A stretch of DNA of 36,920 nucleotides from Candidatus Azobacteroides sp. (GTDB taxonomy: Bacteria > Bacteroidota > Bacteroidia > Bacteroidales > Azobacteroidaceae), in the NCBI GenBank assembly GCA_009778655.1, contig WRFZ01000170.1:1-36920 (forward strand), written 5' to 3'. The position numbers and the translations under genes were made by a program. Positions 8,285 to 19,453 of this stretch are shown here, one piece after another. The notes under the pieces are model-generated. The model had not been told where the DNA came from. It saw only the letters and a program-made list of their open reading frames with translations, and did not search any database. Each line of letters opens with the position of its first letter. Position 1 is the stretch's first letter.

Positions 8285-9713
8285 TATATGGCTCAGTCTT
8301 GACTGGTGGACCGCAGCAATTTATCTGATAATGGTTATTGCCGGATGGATTAATATTTATGCTTCCGGTTACGATTTCGATCAAGTATCCATTTTTAATT
8401 TATCGGGCCGGGCCGGAATGCAAATGGTCTGGATTCTCACTTCGCTTCTCATAGGCTTTTCCATCCTAATGATTGACAGCGATTGGTACGATATCTTTGC
8501 GTATTGGATTTATGCTTTGGTTATCCTTTTATTAATCGCCACCATCCTCTTTTCACACGATATTCGAGGATCCCGTTCGTGGTTGGTTCTGGGACCTGTT
8601 CGTATCCAATCGGCTGAATTTGCCAAATTTGCCACCGCATTAGCTGTCGCTCGCTTGGCAAGTAATTACAATTTCGACTTGATGCGGATGAGAGATTTCA
8701 TCAAAATCCTGCCGATATTTTTCTTGCCGATGGCATTAATCTTGTTGCAAAAAGAAACCGGCACCGCTTTGGTCTTTCTGGCTTTTTTCTTGGTCTTGTA
8801 TCGCGAAGGAATGTCGGGATTCATCCTCTTCTCCGGATTCTGCGCCGTTCTGTTTTTTGTCATAGAAATTCGTTACGGAGATGTTTTGTGGGGAGGAACT
8901 CCTTTGGGAAAATGGATCGTGCTCTTACTGATCATTCCCTGCATCAGCTTTATATTGTACGATTATGAAAAAGGACGACAGTATATAAGATATTTTTTGA
9001 TCGGTTCCGGCGTCTTGGTAGGACTTGCCGTGCTTGTTTCCTTATTTTTCATTTATGATTTATGCTTCGTGGTATTGGCAATCATCGCAATAATTACGGC
9101 GGTATTATTGTTTTTATTTCTTAAATACAGAGAAAAACATTACCTGTACATTGTCGCCTTTGCACTTCTTTCCGTCGTTTTCATATATTCCGTGGATTAT
9201 GTTTTCGACGACGTGTTAGAGCCGCATCAAAAAGTAAGGATAGAAGTCGCTTTAGGAACCATTGACGACCCCGGTGGAGCCGGATACAACGTCAATCAAT
9301 CGAAAATCGCCATCGGTTCGGGCGGACTGTGGGGAAAAGGGTATTTAAACGGAACCCAGACCAAATTGAAATACGTGCCGGAACAAGATACCGACTTTAT
9401 CTTCTGTACGGTGGGAGAAGAACACGGATTTGTCGGATCGGTTTTTATTTTACTTCTGTTTTTATTTTTAATCACCCGGCTCATTTTTTTAGCCGAAAGA
9501 CAACGTTCTACTTTTAAACGAATTTACGGTTACAGTGTAGCTGCGATTATCTTTTTCCATTTACTGATTAATATCGGAATGGTAATAGGACTCACGCCGG
9601 TGATCGGAATCCCGTTGCCTTTTTTCAGCTACGGAGGGTCTTCTTTGTGGGGTTTTACCATACTTTTATTTATCTTCCTTCGTTTGGACGCATCAAGAAA
9701 TGAACGATTATAA
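8265..9713 (+). CDS. rodA: Rod shape-determining protein RodA (SEDS glycosyltransferase)
   Basis: A 482-residue polytopic SEDS-family membrane protein that polymerises lipid II into glycan strands with PBP2. Conserved features include GPVRIQSAEFAKFATAL (the family's Q-P/S-S/A-E-x-x-K region), the loop GSGGLWGKGYLNGTQTKLKYVPEQDTDFIF with the PEQ.TDFIF signature, and TPVIGIPLPFFSYGGSS near the C-terminus. At least ten hydrophobic segments are visible. It is somewhat longer than enterobacterial RodA because of an extra hydrophobic region at about 215-320, as I would expect in Bacteroidetes. The start ATG at 8265 lies 20 bp inside mrdA. It is the last gene of the operon; a 94-bp gap follows. Confidence 0.95.
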   Translation: MPYRKSNIWLSLDWWTAAIYLIMVIAGWINIYASGYDFDQVSIFNLSGRAGMQMVWILTSLLIGFSILMIDSDWYDIFAYWIYALVILLLIATILFSHDIRGSRSWLVLGPVRIQSAEFAKFATALAVARLASNYNFDLMRMRDFIKILPIFFLPMALILLQKETGTALVFLAFFLVLYREGMSGFILFSGFCAVLFFVIEIRYGDVLWGGTPLGKWIVLLLIIPCISFILYDYEKGRQYIRYFLIGSGVLVGLAVLVSLFFIYDLCFVVLAIIAIITAVLLFLFLKYREKHYLYIVAFALLSVVFIYSVDYVFDDVLEPHQKVRIEVALGTIDDPGGAGYNVNQSKIAIGSGGLWGKGYLNGTQTKLKYVPEQDTDFIFCTVGEEHGFVGSVFILLLFLFLITRLIFLAERQRSTFKRIYGYSVAAIIFFHLLINIGMVIGLTPVIGIPLPFFSYGGSSLWGFTILLFIFLRLDASRNERL

Positions 9714-9807
9714 CATTATTTAACTAATATTTTTTGTTATTCTTAATATTATTCCTTTTCTTTGTAGTCTTGAAAATGTACATAACATAAATTTTTATTG
9801 ATTTTTC

Positions 9808-10272
9808 ATGTTAGACAGAACACTTGTTATCCTTAAACCGTCTGCAATTCAAAGGGGGTTAATCGGCGAAATCATCCGTCGTTTCGAAAGAAAAGGTTTA
9901 TTACTCGCCGGACTGAAGATGGTTTGGTTAAACGATGAAATTTTGAGTGAACATTACGCACATCTGAAAGAGAAGCCTTTTTTCCAAAGGGTAAAAGATT
10001 CGATGAGAGTGTGTCCCGTTATTGTTTGCTGTTGGAAAGGAAAAGATGCTGCTCAGGTAGTCCGGACGCTTACGGGCATAACCAACAGTCGTGAAGCGTT
10101 GCCCGGAACTATTCGCGGCGACTTCAGTATGAGTATGCAGGAAAATATTTTACATGCATCAGATTCACCGGAAACGGCAGTTGTAGAATTACAACGGTTT
10201 TTCAATGAAGATGAATTGTTTGATTACAACATGAGCTTAATTTCAAATTTATACGCTAATAATGAAATATGA
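9808..10272 (+). CDS. ndk: Nucleoside diphosphate kinase
   Basis: A 154-residue kinase that transfers the gamma-phosphate from ATP to other (d)NDPs. It shows RTLVILKPSAIQRGLIGEII at the N-terminus, PGTIRGDF near 105 and the catalytic His116 in NILHASDSPE. Length is typical of the Bacteroidetes form. It follows a 94-bp AT-rich gap after rodA in which I see no exact promoter box. The M23 peptidase gene starts 27 bp downstream and may be cotranscribed. Confidence 0.96.
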   Translation: MLDRTLVILKPSAIQRGLIGEIIRRFERKGLLLAGLKMVWLNDEILSEHYAHLKEKPFFQRVKDSMRVCPVIVCCWKGKDAAQVVRTLTGITNSREALPGTIRGDFSMSMQENILHASDSPETAVVELQRFFNEDELFDYNMSLISNLYANNEI

Positions 10273-10299
10273 TTTTTATCGTATAGAAACAACAAATTA

Positions 10300-11241
10300 A
10301 TGAAACACATAAAAAACATTCGATTAGGAATTATACTTACTGCCCTGCTGACGTTCACTTTGAATACAACGTTTGCGCAAACTCACTCCGAAAGAGATTT
10401 AACTTCCGATGAAATAAAACGATTAACTACCGATCGTAAGTTGACGGCTGATAAAGTCACCACAAAAATGGAACTCGCCGTTATTGATTCAATACAAATG
10501 CAATATGAGCTGAATGAAGAAGCGGATGAGTTGTCTCCCGCCGACGAATTATATGATGGCGCTTGGAACAATCGGTATGTAAAAGCATACGCCAATATCT
10601 CGATTCCGGATTCGTTCCGGATTGATCTATCCAATTTCGTGATGCCGGTAGAAGGAAAAATAACATCGCCCTTCGGCCCTCGCAGAAGAAGATTCCATTA
10701 CGGAACCGACATCAAATTGCAAACAGGCGATACCGTTTACGCCGCATTCGATGGAAAAGTAAGAGTAAAACAATACGAAAGAAAAGGATACGGTTATTAT
10801 TTGGTACTTCGTCACCCCAACGGTTTGGAAACCGTTTACGGACATTTATCCCGATTCTTAGTAGAAGAAGGAGAATCCGTTGGCGCCGGTCAACCGATTG
10901 CCTTGGGCGGAAATACCGGACGTTCCACCGGTCCGCACTTGCATTTCGAATGCCGCTTCCTCGGACAAGCCATTGACCCGGCCGATATTGTTGACTTTGA
11001 TAATTTCTGCACTTTCGACGACTCGTATGTTTTCCAAAAATACAGAGTCAACGAAATCAGCATGCATAATAACAAATATACCGCATACGATCGAACCGTT
11101 CAATATCATCGCATACGGTCGGGCGATACATTGTCAATAATAGCCGGAAAATACGGAGTGTCGGTTAATCAGCTTTGTCGTTTGAACGGTCTTCGGCCGA
11201 CAAGTACTTTGAAAGTCGGAAGAGTTTTACGATGCTCATGA
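10300..11241 (+). CDS. Secreted M23 peptidase with LysM domain
   Basis: A 313-residue periplasmic peptidoglycan hydrolase or hydrolase activator. A signal peptide covers residues 1-26 and ends ...TTFAQ. The LytM/M23 domain at about 110-225 keeps the zinc ligands H133 and D137 (HYGTD) and H215, and H213 (HLHFE), so it should be catalytically active. A C-terminal LysM domain at about 268-311 (HRIRSGDTLSIIAGKYGVS...LNGL) binds glycan. The family includes EnvC/NlpD-like cell-division factors and cross-link endopeptidases. Position after the elongasome operon and ndk fits a role in wall growth, but substrate is not evident. Confidence 0.93.
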   Translation: MKHIKNIRLGIILTALLTFTLNTTFAQTHSERDLTSDEIKRLTTDRKLTADKVTTKMELAVIDSIQMQYELNEEADELSPADELYDGAWNNRYVKAYANISIPDSFRIDLSNFVMPVEGKITSPFGPRRRRFHYGTDIKLQTGDTVYAAFDGKVRVKQYERKGYGYYLVLRHPNGLETVYGHLSRFLVEEGESVGAGQPIALGGNTGRSTGPHLHFECRFLGQAIDPADIVDFDNFCTFDDSYVFQKYRVNEISMHNNKYTAYDRTVQYHRIRSGDTLSIIAGKYGVSVNQLCRLNGLRPTSTLKVGRVLRCS

Positions 11242-11250
11242 TAATTTACA

Positions 11251-11285
11251 ATTCATAATTCATAATTCATAATTCATAATTCGTA
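11251..11285. repeat. Five tandem 7-bp repeats next to a promoter
   Basis: Four copies of ATTCATA and one ATTCGTA run head to tail, ending 10 bp before the -7 box at 11296. They occupy the place where a -33 box should be. Confidence 0.9.
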
Positions 11286-11295
11286 AATTATATTG

Positions 11296-11303
11296 TATCT
11301 TTG
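11296..11303 (+). promoter_or_regulatory. -7 box of the DUF1599-folE operon
   Basis: TATCTTTG matches TAnnTTTG exactly, 19 bp before the ATG at 11323. The -33 region is replaced by heptamer repeats. Confidence 0.65.
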
Positions 11304-11322
11304 CACCGTCTTATGCTAAAAG

Positions 11323-11868
11323 ATGGATACAAAAGAACAATTTGAACACGTGATAGCCATTTGTCGCAGCCTCTTTGAAAAAAAGCTCGAAGATTACGGC
11401 GCTTCATGGCGCATCTTGCGTACACAATCCGTTACCGATCAGATTTATATAAAAGCGTGTCGCATCCGTAATCTGGAAACGACGGGTACCTGCAAAATAG
11501 AGGAAGACATCCGTTCCGAATTTATTGCCATTGTCAATTACGGCGTTATCGGATTAATCCAGTTTCATCACGGATTTACTGATAGGGTTGATACAAACCC
11601 GGTCGAAGCATTGAAATTGTACGACCAATACCTTACCGAATCCAAAGAATTGATGTATAACAAAAATCATGATTATAACGAAGCATGGCGTAACATGCGT
11701 ATCAGCTCCTACACCGATTTGATTCTGATGAAAATCAATCGCACCAAACAAATCGAAAACAACCGTGGAAAAACGATTGTCTCCGAAGGAATTGACGCCA
11801 ATTATATGGACATGATTAATTATTCTTTATTTGCCTTGATAAAATTAGAATATGAAGACGAAGCATAA
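11323..11868 (+). CDS. DUF1599 protein (internal duplication)
   Basis: A 181-residue soluble protein of the DUF1599 family, common in Bacteroidetes and of unknown function. The sequence shows two copies of one motif: KKLEDYGASWRILR...TDQIYIKACRIRNLE in the N-terminal half and NKNHDYNEAWRNMR...TDLILMKINRTKQIE in the C-terminal half. The E/H-DY-x-x-(A/S)W pattern could place acidic residues around a metal, as in all-alpha NTP pyrophosphatases, but that is speculative. The stop overlaps the next gene by 17 bp. The neighbours (a BT_3928-type membrane protein, tpiA, SPOR, folE) form a conserved Bacteroidales block. Confidence 0.88.
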   Translation: MDTKEQFEHVIAICRSLFEKKLEDYGASWRILRTQSVTDQIYIKACRIRNLETTGTCKIEEDIRSEFIAIVNYGVIGLIQFHHGFTDRVDTNPVEALKLYDQYLTESKELMYNKNHDYNEAWRNMRISSYTDLILMKINRTKQIENNRGKTIVSEGIDANYMDMINYSLFALIKLEYEDEA

Positions 11869-13147
11869 AAAAATCGCCGTAGAAATTTCCCGTATTATCT
11901 TGGGCTTGGTGTTCATCTTTTCGGGCTTTGTAAAAGCGATAGATCCTTGGGGCGGCGCTTACAAGATTTCGGATTATTTTTCCGCGTTTCAATTTACGCA
12001 GTTTGATTTTTTGGCGCTTCCGCTTTCTTTTCTCCAAGCTGTCGTTGAATTTGGCGTAGGCGTCTGCTTGTTAGTCGGCATTTACAGACGAATCAATTCC
12101 ATTCTCGCTTTGCTTATCATGCTGTTTATGACGCCGCTGACGTTGTATCTTTCCATTGCTAACCCGGTTACGGACTGCGGATGTTTCGGCGATGCATTGG
12201 TCATTTCCAATTGGCAAACGTTTTATAAAAATATATTTTTGTTAATTGCAGCAGTCATTGTCTTTATTGGGTATCGGTTAATGACTCCCGTTTTCACTCG
12301 AAAAACCCGGTTTTCCGCCGGTCTGTGGATTTACTTATTTATTATCGGTCTCTCTTTCTATTGCTTTCATTATTTGCCGGTTCTTGATTTTCGTCCGTAT
12401 AAAATAGGAGCGAACATTCCGGAAAAAATGGAAGTTCCGGAAAATGCGGAACACGATATTTACGAAGTCCGGCTGATTTATTCGAAGAACGGGGAACAAA
12501 AAGAATTTACGGTTGAAAATTATCCCAAAGACGATAGCACGTGGACGTTTGTTGATTCCAAATCACGCTTAATCAAAACAGGCTATCAACCGCCCGTTCA
12601 CGATTTTTCCATCACGAATGCCGACGGAGACGATATTACCGAAGATGTGCTTTCCAATCCTTCTTATACTTTTCTGCTTATCGCGCATAAATTAGATAAA
12701 ACCAATGATGCAAATGTGGATAAAATCAACGACATCTATGATTTCTCGAAAACCGGGGAATATGATTTTTATGCGCTGACATCTTCTTTGTCGAACGAAA
12801 TACAAGATTGGATTGAAAATACCGGAGCGGAATATCCTTTTTGTACGATGGATGATATTACATTGAAAACGATCATCCGTTCCAACCCGGGCTTATTACT
12901 GATTAAAGGCGGAACAATTATCAATAAGTGGCCGAATACCCGTTTGCCGGACATTGAAGAATTGGCTCGGTTGACGAGTGAAAAAACGAACGAAAATCCG
13001 GCGGCGATTCATCGTTCCCATACCGTACCCCTTTTGGCATTAATATTACTTGTTCCTCTTATCGGATTATTTTTATTGGATTTGAATGTTTTCAAAAAAA
13101 CGACAAAAAACAACGAAAATTCGGATCCGTACCAAGAGAAAAATTAA
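11852..13147 (+). CDS. BT_3928-family membrane protein (DoxX/MauE-like N-terminus)
   Basis: A 431-residue inner-membrane protein. The N-terminal half has about five hydrophobic segments in a DoxX/MauE-like arrangement, starting [21 protein letters not shown] and including the motif DCGCFGDA near residue 110, whose two cysteines suggest a redox role. A periplasmic domain of about 200 residues follows, and a final membrane segment lies near residue 395-415 before a Lys/Asn-rich tail. NCBI uses the name BT_3928 family for such proteins. Biological function is not established. The gene starts inside the end of the DUF1599 gene and tpiA follows after 22 bp, so all are one operon. Confidence 0.85.
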   Translation: MKTKHKKIAVEISRIILGLVFIFSGFVKAIDPWGGAYKISDYFSAFQFTQFDFLALPLSFLQAVVEFGVGVCLLVGIYRRINSILALLIMLFMTPLTLYLSIANPVTDCGCFGDALVISNWQTFYKNIFLLIAAVIVFIGYRLMTPVFTRKTRFSAGLWIYLFIIGLSFYCFHYLPVLDFRPYKIGANIPEKMEVPENAEHDIYEVRLIYSKNGEQKEFTVENYPKDDSTWTFVDSKSRLIKTGYQPPVHDFSITNADGDDITEDVLSNPSYTFLLIAHKLDKTNDANVDKINDIYDFSKTGEYDFYALTSSLSNEIQDWIENTGAEYPFCTMDDITLKTIIRSNPGLLLIKGGTIINKWPNTRLPDIEELARLTSEKTNENPAAIHRSHTVPLLALILLVPLIGLFLLDLNVFKKTTKNNENSDPYQEKN

Positions 13148-13169
13148 AAACTATATAAACATCAAGAAT

Positions 13170-13919
13170 ATGAGAAAAAATATTGTTGCAGGAAACTGGA
13201 AAATGAATAATAACCTGCAAGAAGGATTGAATCTGGCAAAAGAATTACAACAAGCGTTAGCCGGAAAAACGGTTAATTGCGACGTGGTTATTTGTACGCC
13301 GTTTATTCATTTGGCTTCGATTGCCAAAGAAATTACAACCGTCGGCTTAGGAGCGCAAAATTGCGCCGATAAAGTTTCAGGCGCTTATACCGGCGAAGTT
13401 TCGGCGGCAATGATTGCCTCAACGGGCGCACAATACGTCATCATCGGTCATTCCGAACGCAGAGCGTATTACGGAGAAACCAACGCTATTCTGAAAGAAA
13501 AAGTACTGTTGGCTTTAGCCAATCATTTGACTCCGATTTTCTGTATCGGTGAAGTATTGGCCGAACGGGAAGCCGGAAAACAAAATAAAGTCGTTGAAAC
13601 GCAAATCCGGGAATCACTGTTCCATTTGAGCGCGAAAGATTTCGGTAAAATTGTATTGGCTTACGAACCGGTTTGGGCAATCGGAACCGGAGTTACGGCG
13701 ACTTCCGACCAAGCGCAAGAAATGCACGCTTTTATCCGGAAAACAATAGCCGAAAAATACGGATCGGCCGTTGCCGGCGAAACTTCCATTTTGTACGGCG
13801 GAAGCTGCAATGCAAGCAATGCAAAAGAATTATTTGCCAACCCCGATGTGGATGGCGGTCTGATCGGCGGCGCTTCATTGTCGGTTGATAAATTTATGCC
13901 GATTGTTGAAGCTTTCTGA
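13170..13919 (+). CDS. tpiA: Triosephosphate isomerase
   Basis: A 249-residue glycolytic enzyme that interconverts DHAP and glyceraldehyde-3-phosphate. Active-site residues are present: N9 and K11 (GNWKMN), His94 (IIGHSERR) and Glu166 ([11 protein letters not shown]), with the phosphate-binding LYGGSC and GLIGGASL loops at the C-terminus. The start is ATG 13170; the frame is open further upstream, to 13086, but this would overlap the preceding gene and add a low-complexity Lys/Arg stretch foreign to the family. It lies inside the DUF1599-folE operon. Confidence 0.97.
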   Translation: MRKNIVAGNWKMNNNLQEGLNLAKELQQALAGKTVNCDVVICTPFIHLASIAKEITTVGLGAQNCADKVSGAYTGEVSAAMIASTGAQYVIIGHSERRAYYGETNAILKEKVLLALANHLTPIFCIGEVLAEREAGKQNKVVETQIRESLFHLSAKDFGKIVLAYEPVWAIGTGVTATSDQAQEMHAFIRKTIAEKYGSAVAGETSILYGGSCNASNAKELFANPDVDGGLIGGASLSVDKFMPIVEAF

Positions 13920-13931
13920 TAGCGGTTGTTA

Positions 13932-13950
13932 TTGCGGGCTTGACCCGCAA
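13932..13950. repeat. Short hairpin between tpiA and the SPOR gene
   Basis: TTGCGGG and CCCGCAA pair perfectly around a 5-nt loop. No T tract follows, so it is more likely a small dispersed repeat or an mRNA-stabilising hairpin than a terminator. Confidence 0.6.
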
Positions 13951-13968
13951 TTCTCTAATAATTAAAAT

Positions 13969-14463
13969 ATGAAAAATAAATTCATCTTATTTTTTTTATT
14001 CATCACGGGAACCTGTTTTTCCGAAATTCAAGCGCAAGTAATAAAACAAGGCACTATTATTGATGAATTAGAAACGCCGGTTTCGAACGAAGGCGCTATT
14101 CAAATCGTTTCCGACCCGAAAATTACGGAATTAATCGGACAACTTTCTTTCGAGATAAACGCAAGTGAAAAAAATTATGTTGAAACAAGCGGTTTCAGAA
14201 TACAAGTATTTATGAGTAATGATTCTCGGACGGCAAGGAAGGAGATTTCAGACAAAGGGAATTTAATTAAAAGCGTCTTTCCCGATATTGCTATTTACCC
14301 CGGATATACAGCGCCCAATTGGAAACTGTTGGTCGGCGATTTCATGACCAAAGAAGAAGCGGAAGTTTTCAAACAGAAAATACAAAAATCCATTCCGGAA
14401 CTTGGAAAGGAAATGTACATCGTACCGGACAGAGTCAATATTTCGGTACAAAACGCCTATTAA
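13969..14463 (+). CDS. Secreted SPOR-domain protein
   Basis: A 164-residue exported protein. A signal peptide covers about residues 1-22 ([19 protein letters not shown]). A SPOR domain follows at about 80-155 ([18 protein letters not shown]...[25 protein letters not shown]), a fold that binds glycan strands lacking stem peptides at septa in known members. The protein is probably periplasmic or outer-membrane associated and may mark the division site. It sits between tpiA and folE (2-bp gap to folE), as in other Bacteroidales. Confidence 0.88.
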   Translation: MKNKFILFFLFITGTCFSEIQAQVIKQGTIIDELETPVSNEGAIQIVSDPKITELIGQLSFEINASEKNYVETSGFRIQVFMSNDSRTARKEISDKGNLIKSVFPDIAIYPGYTAPNWKLLVGDFMTKEEAEVFKQKIQKSIPELGKEMYIVPDRVNISVQNAY

Positions 14464-14465
14464 TC

Positions 14466-15050
14466 ATGGAAAGAACGCCGGAAGAAATCCAAAAAAAAGA
14501 AGCGATTGCATTTCACTATGCTAAAATCTTGGAGTTGCTGGGGGAAGATATTTCTCGCGAAGGCTTGCTTAAAACGCCGGAACGGGTAGCGAAAGCCTTG
14601 ATGTTCCTTACCAAAGGATATAATCAAGACCCGGCGCAAATTTTATCATCAGCGGTTTTTGCCGAAGATTATAAACAAATGGTTATCGTGAAAGATATTG
14701 ATTTTTTTTCGATGTGCGAACACCATGTTTTACCGTTTTTTGGGAAAGCGCATGTCGCTTATATTCCGAATAACGCCGTAACGGGATTAAGCAAAATCGC
14801 CCGAATTGTGGATGTTTTCGCTCATCGCTTGCAAATTCAAGAACGAATGACTACCCAGATCAAAAATTGTATTCAAAAGACATTGAATCCGTTGGGAGTT
14901 ATGGTCGTGATTGAGGCGCAACACATGTGCATGCAGATGCGCGGAGTCGAAAAACAAAACTCCATTACGACCACTTCCGACTTTACCGGAGTCTTCAATC
15001 AAGCGAAAACCCGAGAAGAATTTATAACATTAATTAAAAACGGACGCTGA
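14466..15050 (+). CDS. folE: GTP cyclohydrolase I
   Basis: A 194-residue enzyme that converts GTP to 7,8-dihydroneopterin triphosphate, the first step of tetrahydrofolate synthesis. The zinc-site motifs are intact: [19 protein letters not shown] and the later [10 protein letters not shown], with the [23 protein letters not shown] region between. The start ATG is 2 bp after the SPOR gene stop; the same frame is open upstream through the SPOR gene but that part is a shadow. Last gene of the operon; it converges on the DUF4834 gene. Confidence 0.96.
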   Translation: MERTPEEIQKKEAIAFHYAKILELLGEDISREGLLKTPERVAKALMFLTKGYNQDPAQILSSAVFAEDYKQMVIVKDIDFFSMCEHHVLPFFGKAHVAYIPNNAVTGLSKIARIVDVFAHRLQIQERMTTQIKNCIQKTLNPLGVMVVIEAQHMCMQMRGVEKQNSITTTSDFTGVFNQAKTREEFITLIKNGR

Positions 15051-15086
15051 TATTCCGAATAATATTTGTTTCGGAAACGGGTTGCA

Positions 15087-15338
15087 TTAATCTTTGATTT
15101 CTTCAAAATCAACATATTCTCCATCCTCGCGCGTAAATATTTTTTTGACGGAAGGGGAAGCGTTTGTTTGTTTTGTCGTTTGTTTCGCTTTTTGTTGATT
15201 CGAAGAAGCAGTATTGCGAGGATTAGGCCGGGTTCCGAAAAGGGCGTTAAGCAACATTCTTAAAACGGAAAATCCGAATAAGAGTACAAAAGCAACAGCT
15301 AATAAACCCATTATAATCAAAAAGCCTAATATTTTCAT
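15087..15338 (-). CDS. DUF4834-like small membrane protein
   Basis: An 83-residue protein with one hydrophobic segment at about residues 2-25 ([24 protein letters not shown]) followed by GTRPNPR, a Gln/Lys/Thr-rich linker and an acidic end ([13 protein letters not shown]). This layout matches DUF4834, a Bacteroidetes family of unknown function. ATG at 15338 is chosen because a longer frame would begin at a TTG lying inside the -7 box at 15363-15370. It is transcribed divergently from hisS and converges on folE. Confidence 0.75.
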   Translation of the reverse strand: MKILGFLIIMGLLAVAFVLLFGFSVLRMLLNALFGTRPNPRNTASSNQQKAKQTTKQTNASPSVKKIFTREDGEYVDFEEIKD

Positions 15339-15362
15339 AAATTTGTCAATCCTATTTGAACG

Positions 15363-15370
15363 CAAAGATA
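15363..15370 (-). promoter_or_regulatory. -7 box of the DUF4834 gene
   Basis: Read on the minus strand the sequence is TATCTTTG, an exact TAnnTTTG, 24 bp before the ATG at 15338. Confidence 0.6.
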
Positions 15371-15387
15371 ATAAAAATATATCGCTT

Positions 15388-16749
15388 ATGCAAAAACCGA
15401 CTATTCCGCAAGGAACAAGAGACTTTTCGCCGGAAGAAATGACGAAACGGGATTATATTTTCGACACGATTCGGGCCGTATTTCGCTTGTACGGATTTAA
15501 ACCGATCGAAACTCCGGCTGTAGAAAACCTGTCCACCCTCATGGGAAAATACGGGGAAGAAGGAGACAAGCTGCTTTTCAAGATTTTAAATTCCGGTGAT
15601 TTTCTGAATAAAACCACGGATGATGAGCTGCTTCTCCGAAATCCGGTTCGATTAATGAATAAAATCAGCGAAAAAGGCTTGCGTTACGATTTGACCGTAC
15701 CGTTTGCCCGTTTCGTAGTCATGCGCCGCAACGAAATCACGTTTCCGTTCCGGCGCTACCAAATACAGCCGGTTTGGCGTGCCGACCGTCCGCAAAAAGG
15801 TCGTTACCGCGAATTTTACCAATGCGACGCCGATGTAGTCGGTTCCGATTCATTATTAAATGAAGTCGAACTGATTCAAATGATGGATGAAGTCTTTAAG
15901 CGCTTCGGCATCCGCGTCTGCATCAAAATAAACAACCGTAAAATATTGAGCGGTATTGCCGAAATAATCGGAGAAGCGGACAAAATCACGGATATTACCG
16001 TCGCCATTGATAAATTTGATAAAATCGGCTTGGAAAAAGTCAATGAAGAATTGGCATCCAAAGGAATTGCCGCCGAAGCGATCGAGCAACTGCAACCTAT
16101 CATCGGTTTATCCGGCTCCAACCGGGAAAAATTAAAAACGCTGAAAATCCTTTTGAAAGCATCCGAAATCGGACTGCAAGGAGTTAAAGAAATTGAAACC
16201 ATTCTCGATAAAATCGAATTAACGCCGCTTGTTTCCGCTTTGGATTTGGATTTAACGTTGGCGCGGGGACTGAATTATTACACCGGCGCTATCTTCGAAG
16301 TAAAAGCCTTAGACGTCGCCATCGGAAGTATCACCGGCGGCGGACGATACGACAATCTGACAGGCGTTTTCGGAATGCCCGGCGTTTCGGGCGTCGGAAT
16401 TTCTTTTGGCGCAGACCGTATCTTCGACGTACTGAATCAATTGAATCTGTATCCGGAAAATTTAATCCGACAAACGCAAGTGTTGTTTACCAATTTCGGA
16501 GAAAAGGAAGAAAACTATGTATTTCCGATATTGATGCAATTGAGAAAAAAAGGAATCCGATGCGAAATCTATCCGGAAGCCGCCAAACTGAAAAAACAAC
16601 TTTCTTACGCCGACAACAATCAAATTCCGGTTGTCGTAATGGCAGGCGAAAATGAAATAACGACAGAAAAGTTGACAGTAAAGAAAATGTCCACCGGCGA
16701 ACAAGTTCAATGTACCGCCGAAGAACTCTGCAAAATTGTCAGTTCATAA
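15388..16749 (+). CDS. hisS: Histidyl-tRNA synthetase
   Basis: A class II aminoacyl-tRNA synthetase of 453 residues that charges tRNA-His. It has the N-terminal [11 protein letters not shown], motif 2 in [28 protein letters not shown] near 120-150, the histidine-specific [14 protein letters not shown] and GGGRYDNL, and motif 3 in [13 protein letters not shown]-terminal anticodon-binding domain covers about the last 95 residues. The start is ATG 15388; the frame is open further upstream but there it runs antisense to the DUF4834 gene. Confidence 0.96.
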   Translation: MQKPTIPQGTRDFSPEEMTKRDYIFDTIRAVFRLYGFKPIETPAVENLSTLMGKYGEEGDKLLFKILNSGDFLNKTTDDELLLRNPVRLMNKISEKGLRYDLTVPFARFVVMRRNEITFPFRRYQIQPVWRADRPQKGRYREFYQCDADVVGSDSLLNEVELIQMMDEVFKRFGIRVCIKINNRKILSGIAEIIGEADKITDITVAIDKFDKIGLEKVNEELASKGIAAEAIEQLQPIIGLSGSNREKLKTLKILLKASEIGLQGVKEIETILDKIELTPLVSALDLDLTLARGLNYYTGAIFEVKALDVAIGSITGGGRYDNLTGVFGMPGVSGVGISFGADRIFDVLNQLNLYPENLIRQTQVLFTNFGEKEENYVFPILMQLRKKGIRCEIYPEAAKLKKQLSYADNNQIPVVVMAGENEITTEKLTVKKMSTGEQVQCTAEELCKIVSS

Positions 16750-16751
16750 CT

Positions 16752-16769
16752 TTGGCATAATCTTCGCAT
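16752..16769 (+). promoter_or_regulatory. Possible sigma-54-like -24/-12 element upstream of groES
   Basis: TTGGCATAATCTTCGCAT has GG at 16754-16755 and GC at 16766-16767, separated by 10 bp as in sigma-54 promoters, about 60 bp before groES. The match to TGGCAC-N5-TTGC is imperfect. No exact TAnnTTTG box or CIRCE repeat is seen here, so the groESL promoter is unassigned. Confidence 0.25.
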
Positions 16770-16829
16770 AAGAAGATACAAACAATTAATAATAATTAAA
16801 CAAAAAATAAACTAATTTATTAATTAATT

Positions 16830-17099
16830 ATGAGTATTAAACCATTAGCAGACAGAGTGCTGGTAAAACCGGCAACTGCGGAAGAAAAAACAGTCGGCGG
16901 AATCATTATTCCCGATTCGGCAAAAGAAAAACCCTTAAAAGGGGAAGTGATCGCAGCAGGTAACGGAACGAAAGATGAAGAAATGATCTTGAAACCGGGC
17001 GATAAAGTTCTTTACGGCAAATATGCCGGAACAGAAATCGAATGGAACGGAGAACAATACATCATCATGCGTCAATCGGATGTTTTAGCAGTAATATAA
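16830..17099 (+). CDS. groES: Co-chaperonin GroES
   Basis: An 89-residue co-chaperonin that forms the heptameric lid on GroEL. It begins [34 protein letters not shown], with the mobile loop ([14 protein letters not shown]), and ends [14 protein letters not shown], both typical. It is followed after 13 bp by groEL in the usual operon order. The 80-bp gap before it holds the probable stress promoter. Confidence 0.97.
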   Translation: MSIKPLADRVLVKPATAEEKTVGGIIIPDSAKEKPLKGEVIAAGNGTKDEEMILKPGDKVLYGKYAGTEIEWNGEQYIIMRQSDVLAVI

Positions 17100-17103
17100 A
17101 TAA

Positions 17104-18747
<1,644 letters not shown>

Positions 18748-18776
18748 TCGCAATCCTTCATTTCTTAATAAATCAT

Positions 18777-18813
18777 AAAAACGGCTTTTCATAACAAAAA
18801 AGCCGTTTTTTTT
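18777..18813 (+). terminator. Terminator of groESL
   Basis: The arms AAAACGGCTTTT and AAAAGCCGTTTT pair around a short loop and run into a T8 tract. Being A/T flanked, it could also act on the opposite strand. Confidence 0.9.
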
Positions 18814-18815
18814 GC

Positions 18816-18823
18816 TATTTTTG
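18816..18823 (+). promoter_or_regulatory. -7 box of the ECF sigma gene
   Basis: TATTTTTG matches TAnnTTTG exactly, 20 bp before the ATG at 18844. Confidence 0.55.
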
Positions 18824-18843
18824 CATCGAAATAATTCGAACGT

Positions 18844-19398
18844 ATGAGAATCTATAACGAAGAAGATACACTGAAACAATTGCGAAGCGGCGATCTTGAT
18901 CTGCAAAAAAAAGCTTTTGAGCAAGTGGTTTCTTATTATGGTGAAAAATTATACTACCAAATTCGAAAAATGGTTATCTCGCACGATGATGCCAATGATT
19001 TGCTGCAAAACACTTTCTTAAAAGCTTGGGCGAATATCGGATTTTTCAGAGGAGACGCTCGCTTGTCCACTTGGTTGTATAAAATTGCATTCAACGAATC
19101 CATTACTTTTTTAAATAAGCAGCATGCCCAAAACAATATATCCATTGACGAAGCGGATACTTTTCTGATTGAAAAATTAGAAGGCGACGATTATTTCGAC
19201 GGAGACGCCATTCAACTGAAATTGCAAAAAGCCATTTTGTCATTACCCGATAAACAACGTGCCGTGTTCAATTTACGTTACTATGAAGAAATGCCCTATG
19301 AAGAAATGTCAGCTGTTACAGGTACTTCCGTAGGCGCTTTAAAAGCATCGTATCATCATGCGGTAAAAAAAATAGAAGATTTTTTAAATCGGGATTAA
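18844..19398 (+). CDS. ECF-type RNA polymerase sigma factor
   Basis: A 184-residue sigma-70 family factor. Region 2 lies at about residues 25-92 (DANDLLQNTFLKAWANIGFFRGDARLSTWLYKIAFNESI), and region 4 at about 125-178 (LPDKQRAVFNLRYYEEMPYEEMSAVTGTSVGALKASYHHAVKKIE), with no region 1 or 3, as in ECF factors. It likely directs RNA polymerase to envelope-stress genes. The next gene encodes a one-pass membrane protein that could be its anti-sigma factor, and the third a Spy/CpxP-like protein, so the three probably form one sensing unit. Confidence 0.92.
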   Translation: MRIYNEEDTLKQLRSGDLDLQKKAFEQVVSYYGEKLYYQIRKMVISHDDANDLLQNTFLKAWANIGFFRGDARLSTWLYKIAFNESITFLNKQHAQNNISIDEADTFLIEKLEGDDYFDGDAIQLKLQKAILSLPDKQRAVFNLRYYEEMPYEEMSAVTGTSVGALKASYHHAVKKIEDFLNRD

Positions 19399-19453
19399 AC
19401 TTTTCGTATTCTCAACTGTCAATAATTAAAAAGGTAAAGTATAAATAAAAATT

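Noticed and set aside
9714-9807. Promoter box before ndk
   Set aside because: The best candidate, TTTCTTTG, misses the required A and no -33 box is at the right distance.
15051-15086. TTCCGAA...TTCGGAA hairpin after folE as a terminator
   Set aside because: No T tract follows on either strand; it may be a weak or bidirectional structure but is not supported.
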